Shown: one piece after another, positions 56,516 through 64,000 of the stretch
Numbering within the stretch: position 1 is the stretch's first letter
Layout: each line of letters opens with the position of its first letter
From: Curvularia sp. ZM96
Taxonomy: Eukaryota; Ascomycota; Dothideomycetes; Pleosporales; Pleosporaceae
DNA: 64,000 bases
Reading direction: 5' to 3'
Assembly (NCBI GenBank): GCA_022457065.1
Contig: JAJGBQ010000001.1
Span: forward strand, 1,240,001-1,304,000
Position numbers and translations under genes: made by a program
Notes under the pieces: generated by a model
Seen by the model: only the letters and a program-made list of their open reading frames with translations
What the model was told of the DNA's origin: nothing
Database searches by the model: none

Positions 56516-58285
56516 ATGCGGCAAGTTGAAACTCTCTTACTTCTGGCCTTGTGGGTTCTTCTCACTCGCGCTTCTCCTGCTCTTCAGAACGACAATGAAG
56601 CCTCCGCATGGACTTATGTTCCCTCGCCTCAAACTCGCGGTACATTGACTATTCTCAGCACTTCATGTGCAGCCCTCATTGCAAGCACCTGGTCGGCGCT
56701 TCACTTGAACATTCCAAAACAGAGATTGGATGATGATCGATCCTGGAAGAATATGGTTAAGAACATAATCCATGACTTAGCTGTCTCCATTAAGTGGACA
56801 GTAGCCGCGATTATTGCTCCAGAAGCTCTAGTCGGATTTGCGTTCAGTGACTGGATGCATGCAAGAAAGACAAGCAGTCTATTGAAAACCTACGGAAAGG
56901 GGAGAATGCAGTCTTGGGACCGTACCCAGATCCACTTTGCGAACATGGGCGGTTTCGTTTTCCGGTTTCAAGTCTTGGCGGTCGACAGTGACGAATACGA
57001 CGAACTATATGAAGAACTATACGGCAAACTATACGACAAAGAAACTGTGAAGGCGGCTAGAAGTATTCTGGAGGAATTTCATCGGCCCAGCTACATCTTG
57101 TTTGTCGCAGCTATCCAAAAATTATATAGATTCGTATCGTCCACCTTTCGTACTGCTGTCAACAAAATCGTTTCCCTATACCGGAACAACAAAGAAACAT
57201 CCCGGAATCAATCGGATCGCGTAAATGCTTCAGGAATTTCTTCAGGTATAGAGCTTCGTTCAACTCAGAGTCTCGAAAGTGCAACCTTGCCACTTCCTTC
57301 TCCTCCAGAGGTTGATGCCGAGGCAGACAGCTTCGTGGATCCCATTCCCACACCGACTTCCAACGCCCACGGGGATGAAGGTGCTGAACATGTTCCTACT
57401 GCTTCAGTAAACAGAGATGACGCAGTCCACAGACTCCGTTCTCGCGACCAACTTCCAACCACACAGGTCGACATCTACCTCAACGGCATACAAATTTTAG
57501 TGGCTCAGCGCCTCGGTATTCTAAACGAGCCTCCTGAATTCTTGACCAAAGAAATTGAGGATAAGAGCAAGAATACTCCTGCTACAAAGATTTTTCTTCT
57601 CTTACCTCTCGCCATTCTTGCATATATCGTTATTGCTCGAATCTCCAAGAACCTGCCAGTGTCTCAACTAGAACTTGCGGTTTGCGCCTACACCATTTGC
57701 GCAATTTTCACTTCCGCCTTTTACTGGTCAAAGCCACAATCTATCAGAGTCCCTCAAATATCTTCGTCCAGTCAGCTTCGGCCGGTGGTTGAGGTTGACA
57801 AATATAATTTATCCCGACTTGGTGGGACGTCATTCATCGAGACTAACTTCTTCCCACCCTTCGGCGCTGATCGCAATCGCTATTTCAGGAAAATCACTGA
57901 AAATATATCAGACGATAACATTGTTGGAGAGTTTTGCCCGATATTCGGAACAACGCTTCACAATGCGGACTTCGCTTCTATTCTGGTAGGAACTATCTTT
58001 GGCGCACTATACTGCCTTGGCTGGAACAGTGTCTTCCCAACCACGGTAGAAAAGCATCTGTGGAGGGTCTCAAGTGTTGTCGTTACTTCAGGTCTTATCC
58101 CCTACGCGCTGGCGAACACAGTTTTCACAAGGCTATTCTCAAAGTCGAAAAAGCACACAGACATTCGGCAAAAAATTGGACTCTACTTCCTCTTGAGTAT
58201 TTATATACTAGCACGGCTGTTTTTTATTTGGAAGATGTTTTGGAGTTTATTCTATCAACCTCAGGAGACTTTCCAAAACTTATAA
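56516..58285 (+). CDS. Fungal multi-pass membrane protein of unknown function
   Basis: A single-exon frame of 589 aa. An N-terminal signal-like segment (LLLLALWVLLTRASPA) is followed by a pattern well known from uncharacterised fungal membrane proteins: TYVPSPQTRGTLTILSTS and WSALHLNIP, then APEALVGFAFSDWMHARKTS. A polar middle (about residues 220-330, Ser/Pro/Asp rich) is followed by at least four hydrophobic segments in the C-terminal half (IFLLLPLAILAYIVIARI; LELAVCAYTICAIFTSAFYW; SILVGTIFGALYCLGW; IGLYFLLSIYILARLFFIW). Near residues 160-180 there is a short repeat of the form E-L-Y (DELYEELYGKLYDKE). Related proteins are often expanded in fungi and have no demonstrated function. Confidence 0.8.
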   Translation: MRQVETLLLLALWVLLTRASPALQNDNEASAWTYVPSPQTRGTLTILSTSCAALIASTWSALHLNIPKQRLDDDRSWKNMVKNIIHDLAVSIKWTVAAIIAPEALVGFAFSDWMHARKTSSLLKTYGKGRMQSWDRTQIHFANMGGFVFRFQVLAVDSDEYDELYEELYGKLYDKETVKAARSILEEFHRPSYILFVAAIQKLYRFVSSTFRTAVNKIVSLYRNNKETSRNQSDRVNASGISSGIELRSTQSLESATLPLPSPPEVDAEADSFVDPIPTPTSNAHGDEGAEHVPTASVNRDDAVHRLRSRDQLPTTQVDIYLNGIQILVAQRLGILNEPPEFLTKEIEDKSKNTPATKIFLLLPLAILAYIVIARISKNLPVSQLELAVCAYTICAIFTSAFYWSKPQSIRVPQISSSSQLRPVVEVDKYNLSRLGGTSFIETNFFPPFGADRNRYFRKITENISDDNIVGEFCPIFGTTLHNADFASILVGTIFGALYCLGWNSVFPTTVEKHLWRVSSVVVTSGLIPYALANTVFTRLFSKSKKHTDIRQKIGLYFLLSIYILARLFFIWKMFWSLFYQPQETFQNL

Positions 58286-59831
58286 CGGATATATAGCTAG
58301 GTTTGTAGAATCGTAAAACATGTCCCGCTTATGCCCTATTAAGCTAGAGGTTGGGCATTCTTAACAGCCGAGTAAATTCCTTATTCCATATGTTTGTTAC
58401 CATGGTTATTCCGTCAAAAAAGGATGCACGTTACTAGTGTGTGTTGCCGGAATCGCTTGTATGCTGTTAAGCCCACTTGATCCATGCATGGAACTCTCTG
58501 CTTGTATGCCGTGTCTGAATTAGGCAATGACTGCATTCGGCATCCCCTGTCATGGTAGTGCGAGCGATGCAAATAAATCAAGGACTGGCGCGGGAAGCGA
58601 GACAATCGCGACGGCGCAATTAAGTCAGGTGTTAAGTCAAGTGCTTTTGTCGTCATAGCTGTGTTCTGTTTATTGAGCTTGATTGTGATGGCTAGCTGAC
58701 TTTGGCATTGGCTGATGGAGGCGTCGATGAGTATTAAGTTATTTGAATCTGCGAAAGGCTTTAAGACACGTGCTTTAGGACTTTGTAATATTCATGACCT
58801 CTGGTTGTTAGTTCATTATAGCCGCGCTGCTGATACCGTTTCGTGGAGTGATGATACGCAGTGATGGTTGGCATTTGGTGAAACATCTGTTCTGTGTCAA
58901 GAATCCGGCCATGTTCCTGAGAAATGATTTCTCAGGTGTCTACACGACGGGACGATCGCTCGGTCAGCTTAGGTCTGTTACTGATCCTAAAGGAAACCGC
59001 CGAGTCGTAGCGTTTGCGCCGTGGTAGCCCTACAAACGTCCCGATGCTCGGCTCACTACTACCACTTTCACTACTATCTATCCTCTCTCTCATCATGCAA
59101 TACAAATATTATAAAATAGTGCGCTGCACCATCAAGCAAGTCTCTCCTCTCAGCATTAGGTGGGTGGCTTCCTAACACGCTAGCACGACACTGGGTGTTC
59201 GAAATCCAAGTACTAACATGTAGGGGTTTCACTTCTAACAAGCCGGTAGTGCTAACAAGTAAGGAGAACACAATAACACCCGGTATCGTGAACAGCTTAA
59301 CAGAACATGAAAAAGCTAGGGGCTCACCGTGTTCGACTCCGAGAGACTTGCTCTATTTTTGCTTTTTCGCCGTGTCTTCTTTCAGCAGAGAAGTGAAAAT
59401 GAGTTGAAGGTGGCTGAATCGGGAATAGTCCACCGATCGCAGTGGCATTATGATATCAACCAAGCTTTTTTTTCTTTTGATTCTTAATTGCTACAAGCAG
59501 ACAAGTCTTTGCCGAATACGAGCACATACAAGTCATTCCCGGCTTCGTTGAGAAACAACCTATGAAACTCATTGATCGGCCCGACCTATTCTTTAACGTC
59601 CATCAAGTCTCGAGAGATATAACCATTTCACATGCAAAAGCAAGAGTAACTTCCAAGAAGCAATGACAAGATCTTGACATTGTTAAGCTATAGACAAAGC
59701 GCGCACAAACGACGACGATAATATATACAGAAAAGAATTCACCAGGTGGCTAGCACACCCGACAACCGGCACCACGCCTTCGTCTCCAACCCTCATCCGA
59801 GGTCCTCAGAGCCATGTTATTCTTGAAGAAT
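58286..59831. other. Intergenic, convergent 3' ends
   Basis: About 1.5 kb, AT rich in places. No gene is seen. A T-arm-like string (TGTTCGACTCC) near 59330 does not fold into a tRNA. Confidence 0.45.
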
Positions 59832-60605
59832 TTATGGGCAGTTGACAGTGATCTGAGCGTTACCAGTGGAGAAGTAACCCTCAGTGGCAACAATCTGGTA
59901 GTAGTGGGTACCAAGCCTCATGCCCTTGCTGGCCCAGGCATCGAAGTGAGTCTTCATGTTGACAGAGCCGGAAGAGCGCTTGTTCTGACGAACAGACCAA
60001 TACTGCTGAAAGGTCCTGGTGCCATCAATGGATGGCTGGTTGGTGCGGGTCGACTGAGCGATCTTGTAGGAAGAGCCGTCCGAGGTGACGGTACCCTTGT
60101 TCTGGGCCTGCGAAGAGGGGTCGTAGGAACCGAAGTTCTCAACGACGTAGTACTCGACGAGAGGGTTGCGGGTCCAACCGTAGATGGCAAGGTAGGAGTT
60201 GCCGTTGTAGTTGTAGGTACCGGAGTAGGTGATGGTACTGTGTTCATGTTAGTGCCATGATATTTGTGCTTGAGGCAAAGGCTTCATACCGGGCAGTTCC
60301 TGGGTTCCATCCCTTTCCACCGACAAGGTTACCGCCGCTTCCCCAGCTCACGCTGTACTGACCTCCGGGGCCGTTGGCTAAGAAGCGTGTTAGTAATAGG
60401 CCAATAAAAAATGCACTGAGTGAAAAGACTTACTGTAGGTAGCACGGGCACCACCATCAGACCACCAGGACCAGAAGCAGCCGTTGTGGACACCCTCACC
60501 GTTGGGGGTGTTCTGACGGGCGACGAGAGAAACGTCAGTGGCGGGGGCAGCAAGAGCGCCGGTAGCGGCGATAGCAGCAGTGACGATGGAGGTGAAGGAA
60601 ACCAT
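59832..60605 (-). CDS. Secreted endo-1,4-beta-xylanase, glycoside hydrolase family 11
   Basis: Exons 60434-60605, 60290-60377 and 59832-60237 encode 221 aa. A signal peptide (about 1-19, TAAIAATGALAA) and a short propeptide ending in LVAR precede the beta-jelly-roll. Catalytic residues are visible: nucleophile Glu115 in NPLVEYYVVE and acid/base Glu206 in VATEGYFSTG. Other family marks are FWSWWSDGG, the thumb region with PSIDGT and the terminal ITVNCP. Splices restore ATYTNGPGGQYSVSW and GTARTITYSGTY. It cuts the xylan backbone of plant cell walls and indicates a plant-associated or saprobic life style. No carbohydrate-binding module is present. Confidence 0.97.
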
Positions 60606-60687
60606 TTTGAATGATTGTTTGGGTGGATGAAGCGAGAGGAAGTGGTAGTTGTGGATGATGATCTACTTCGAGGCCGTCCGGGAAGGC

Positions 60688-60694
60688 CTTTATA
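60688..60694 (-). promoter_or_regulatory. Candidate TATA box of the xylanase gene
   Basis: TATAAAG on the minus strand lies about 85 bp upstream of the xylanase ATG, a usual distance for a strongly inducible fungal gene. Confidence 0.6.
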
Positions 60695-60990
60695 GTCGTC
60701 GTCACTGCCATTGTGCCTGGGTCATGGAGTGGGATCAAGCCCATTCGCACTGGGCAAAGCCAAGACAAACATTCCCGTCGCGATAGCGGTGCTCCATCTA
60801 CTACCAGCTAGGATGTAGATCAAAAAGCAGAGAGCGGAGAGTAGAACTAATCTGGCGGGCTTGGCCTTCTGGTAAGGGAACGCGCTCGGAAGGAGGTCAA
60901 TCGGGCCAATGGCATCGAAGTAGTGAGGAACGATTCCAGCATTCTAGAATTATCACAGACGGTGGTTGGCCCATGGCTGAAACAATCTGG

Positions 60991-60996
60991 GCGGGG
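60991..60996 (+). promoter_or_regulatory. Candidate CreA (carbon repression) site
   Basis: GCGGGG fits the CreA/Cre1 consensus SYGGRG and lies about 390 bp upstream of the xylanase start. Carbon repression of xylanase genes is well known, but a single 6-bp match is weak evidence. Confidence 0.3.
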
Positions 60997-62853
60997 CAAG
61001 GCTGTGAAGTCATTTACTTAGAGGCGCTACACCGGTAGCGGGAGGAAACATCTCCACTCTCGTTTCCCATTCCTGCGCATGCATATGCCAAGCTTTCCAC
61101 TTTTAATATTTGCCAACGGTTAAAGAATCGCTTGGCAGGAGGACCGGCTTGGGGTGGAAGTGCAGGATGTTAATCAAAGTGAAGCTGTATCGTGTGTGGC
61201 GCTTGGAAGTGGCGGTTCAGAGTTACATAATGTCGACCAGTCGTGTGTAAACTTAGTACCTATAGCTAAGCCTGGTATACAGTGTGGCGGGCGTTGTGTG
61301 ACGACGGTGTCTTGGTGCCTGGGTGACGGCGACAAATGGAAAAGGGTGAAGATGTGCAAGCGGATACAGCTAAGCGCGGAAGGAATCGGGAAATTCGTTG
61401 GCGTAGCGAAGAGCCCGCACGTGTCACGCGCTGTACCTTCTACAACACTTGCACTGGTCCGAAGGATGAACAAGGGCACGGAATCGCCACGCCTTTCCAA
61501 AGAACATTCCGGACGGCGCTACCTAATGTCTCCGTGTGGTGGCTAGGTAGTGGAATCTTCCGTGCCCAGCCTAGCCAGACCACGAGCTGTGGTTTCATCG
61601 TCATTGCCCTCAAGAACCCCAACCGGGCAATCCAAACTCTACTGCCGGGCGGCCGAGATGCGCTTACTCCGAACTGTAACAATTGAGAATACAACCAGGA
61701 TTGCGTAATCGATACCTTGTGCGTTGGCACACGAGGCCATAACGGTCGTACGTTAAACCATCACCATAGCCGCCAACATCTTTCTGCCGGCTCTACTGCA
61801 TAAACTAGCCTTATAGGCATACCGCTTGCCGACATGCGGAGAATTGTAGCGTGCTGGTGATCTCTGGAGTGCCTGATGCACGAATCACAATTTACCCATC
61901 ATATTGCGCATGGCGAGTTTACGGTAACCGTCTGCTAGTTACCTAAGTGTCTGCACCCCGGATTTGAGGGGTACATAGCATTACGTCCTGGCGCGCCGAG
62001 TCTCTTGGTACTGTATAAGATGTCTTGTCCAGGCTTGTCCCGCCGGAAGAATGCCGCGTATGTGGAGCTTGGTTGAACTTGTTGTTTATGAAGGGTGAAG
62101 ACGTGAGAACAAACTGTGCGTAGATTGAAACAGAGTGTGTGGTAGATTTGGAAGGGTCATCCTGCGTAAGCTGATATTGCGTGGTTGAGGCATTGTGCAG
62201 TACGGGCAAAAGGAATCCTTTTCGAAACTGTAAGCACAATCAAGACGGCCCACTTTTCGTTGTCGCTGTAAACGTAAGCAAGCAGCTCCACGTCGTATGC
62301 TTTCTTTGTTGCGACGAGTTCTGGTGTCGAAAATCATCGGTGCTGTTGCTACCTCCTTTTTCTTCGATAATCTTGAGAAACTAGGAAAACGACAACCACA
62401 TCTGTCTACATAGTACCTAGTAGTAGAACTTACTCTTCCTAAAAATCTATGAGTAGCAAGGAACCCCATACCACAACGAGAAAACCGTCGTGCTCCATCA
62501 ACATTTACTTTCCTACAGTCAAAGCAGAAGGACAACCTTTTCACAAGGAAAAGTCTCTCATGCCTCGCCGGCTAAGACACGCTGGTTACAACTTCTCCAT
62601 CACGACTCGACCAACACTGTGAACAGCCTCTCCCCTCCTCGCAGTGTGAAAACCTCAGCACCACAGCGCCATGTATACACGACGCATCACTATGTGTACA
62701 CAACATACCACCATCATCAGTACAAGAAAAACCCCTCTGCATACCCCAATCTCTTCTCCGCAACAACCAAACACAAGAATCAAACCCAATAACTCCAAAC
62801 CCCAACCAGAAAAAAGCGCCATTCCATTTCCCATACCGTAAACTCTACTCACC

Positions 62854-63105
62854 ATGTGCAAGGCCGTCCTAAACTACTTCACCGCGTGCAACCACGCAGT
62901 CGCCGACGCCATCGCCCCCCCTGCCCTCTGCAAACGCGTTAGTCGTACTTTGCGTCAGAAGCCGTGCCCTGACCTGGGCAAGGAGTTGATTACGCAGGAA
63001 GGATTTTGTACGGAGTGCGCTGCGGAGCTGATGCGTAAGTTGAGCTCCGTTAAGAAGATGCAAGATAAAGGTTGGGAATGGAGCCCGGAGAAGCGCGATG
63101 TGTAG
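62854..63105 (+). CDS. Small Cys-rich protein of unknown function
   Basis: A single-exon frame of 83 aa starts at an ATG in good context (CTCACCATGTG). Cys residues at 2, 11, 26, 38, 52 and 55 include a final CxxC (GFCTECAAEL) and a preceding YFTACNHAV, spaced like a small metal-binding module. There is no signal peptide or membrane segment, so it is likely intracellular. I recognise only a general type seen as tiny unannotated fungal proteins. The charged tail (WEWSPEKRDV) ends the protein. It lies alone between two sugar-degrading enzyme genes. Confidence 0.65.
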   Translation: MCKAVLNYFTACNHAVADAIAPPALCKRVSRTLRQKPCPDLGKELITQEGFCTECAAELMRKLSSVKKMQDKGWEWSPEKRDV

Positions 63106-63490
63106 GGTGTTGTCGGGGATAGACAGGTGAGTAAGTGATTGAAGTCTGGAGAAAAGCGGATGCTTAGGGGTTTTGAGATGGAGAAGATAGAGATGAGGAT
63201 TCACGCAAAGATACAGAGGCAGCTGTAGAGGTAGACCGTAGATTACCACGACCAGAGACGTGGGAAAAAAGAGAGAAAATGATATTCATTGATACAAAGC
63301 GAGGGTATATAGCATTGCATGCTGTGATGCTTCCAAAAGGTTCCCAACTCCATGCTAATTTGCAGGTCGTGATTCCAGTCATAAAACTCGTGAGGTCATG
63401 TTTCTCTTCGACCAATAAAAAACAGAAAAGAGGAATGAAGAAAAAAGGAAGAGAATAAGAGGTTAGTCGGTCATGACCTCCCAAAGCACA
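63106..63490. other. Intergenic, convergent 3' ends
   Basis: About 385 bp between the small Cys-rich gene and the glucoamylase stop; the A-rich stretch near 63410-63455 fits a 3' UTR. Confidence 0.5.
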
Positions 63491-64000
63491 TCAGGGTTGC
63501 ATAGAGATCTTTCGAGCTCTAGCAGCCTGCAGGAAAGCGCCGTAACTCCAGGTCAAGTCTTCAGCGCCCCTCATGTATCCAGTCACCCGGTCGAACTGCT
63601 CACTCATGCTGCCTTCGGCATCAACATGGGTCTTCACGACCTGGAGAAATTCGTCACCAGTACTCTGCAAGCGCTCAATGACTGAGTGGAAGAGGGCATC
63701 AGATGGACCAAAGGTGCCGAGGTCAACGTCAAGAGACGAGCTACCAAGGAGAGATTCGTAGAAGGGCAGACCGACTGGGGTGATGGTCAAACTACCAGTG
63801 GATGTAACGTGCGAGGCGGTGCGGTAGAGAATCTCGGCAGCGGAAGATGTGCACAGGAACCATGGATTTCCACCACGGTTCGAGTTCCCATAACCGTCGT
63901 ATACATCTTCGGGATAACGGCCGATGCCCGTTCCTTGAAACAAAGTCTCGTCCATTTCATCATCTTCGTCATATTGGCCAGTTGGACTGCTGTTGATGGG
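63491..64000 (-). CDS. Glucoamylase, glycoside hydrolase family 15 (3' part only)
   Basis: The frame is open to the right window edge, so only the last 169 residues are visible. GH15 motifs are clear: GIGRYPEDVYDG, NPWFLCTSSAAEILY, and the catalytic base Glu within GSMSEQFDRVTGYMRGAEDL, followed by TWSYGAFLQAARARK. The protein stops soon after the catalytic domain, so no C-terminal starch-binding module (CBM20) is present. It releases glucose from non-reducing ends of starch or glycogen. Whether it is secreted or intracellular depends on the missing N terminus. Confidence 0.93.
   Translation of the reverse strand, partial: PINSSPTGQYDEDDEMDETLFQGTGIGRYPEDVYDGYGNSNRGGNPWFLCTSSAAEILYRTASHVTSTGSLTITPVGLPFYESLLGSSSLDVDLGTFGPSDALFHSVIERLQSTGDEFLQVVKTHVDAEGSMSEQFDRVTGYMRGAEDLTWSYGAFLQAARARKISMQP

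Larger units (their letters stand above)
60606..62853. other. Xylanase 5' region and long intergenic region
   Basis: About 2.2 kb. The first part is the promoter of the xylanase (TATA box and a candidate CreA site are listed). Frames of 100-150 codons near 61154-61546 and 62086-62544 show no recognisable product. Confidence 0.45.

Noticed and set aside
59320..59345. tRNA B-box-like string TGTTCGACTCC
   Set aside because: The flanking bases do not form a T stem, and no A box or cloverleaf could be placed.
61154..61546. 130-codon frame upstream of the xylanase
   Set aside because: No domain, no coding-like pattern, overlapped by a similar frame on the other strand.

Overview
The window is nuclear DNA of a filamentous ascomycete, most likely a dothideomycete of the Pleosporales type. 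This is judged from about 46 short introns (mostly 46-70 bp), compact gene spacing, single-copy eukaryotic housekeeping genes, and a secreted GH11 xylanase and a GH15 glucoamylase of the fungal kind. No CRISPR array, bacterial operon, rRNA or convincing tRNA was seen. Species-level assignment is inference.

Layout. Positions 1-50000 are a dense core region. In order it holds: a truncated tail-anchored protein, POP5 (RNase P/MRP), a longin R-SNARE (NYV1-like), URA2 (pyrimidine synthesis), YVC1 (vacuolar TRP channel), an unknown charged protein, SUMO (SMT3), CMC4, NUP84, a DUF1295 membrane protein, a Rid/YjgF protein, FIG4, an MFS transporter, NOP53, YPT6 (Rab6), TOM20, EXO84, a zeta-crystallin quinone reductase (ZTA1-like), a sterol-desaturase-type hydroxylase, RPL6, RPN13, cytosolic prolyl-tRNA synthetase and TCP1 (CCT alpha). 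From about 50000 to 64000 the gene density drops and the content becomes accessory: a cell-surface membrane protein, a decayed small secreted protein, a class III aminotransferase, a fungus-type multi-pass membrane protein, the xylanase, a small Cys-rich protein and the 3' end of a glucoamylase.

How genes work together. Many genes form head-to-head pairs with short shared 5' regions (POP5/NYV1, URA2/YVC1, SMT3/CMC4, DUF1295/Rid, NOP53/YPT6, TOM20/EXO84, RPL6/RPN13, ProRS/TCP1). Several functions are linked by theme without forming an operon: vesicle traffic and endomembranes (NYV1, YVC1, FIG4, YPT6, EXO84), ribosome and translation (POP5, NOP53, RPL6, ProRS), protein quality control (SUMO, RPN13, TCP1), and mitochondria (CMC4, TOM20).

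Most notable observations. URA2 has no dihydroorotase-like domain between its carbamoyl-phosphate synthase and aspartate transcarbamylase parts. CMC4 has a coding first exon that is only the start codon. RPN13 has an outlier 318 bp intron whose retention would give a Pru-only protein. A small secreted Cys-rich gene near 52200-52620 appears decayed. A TA-rich element with inverted repeats lies near 29010-29160. No wholly new biological system could be demonstrated from sequence alone.
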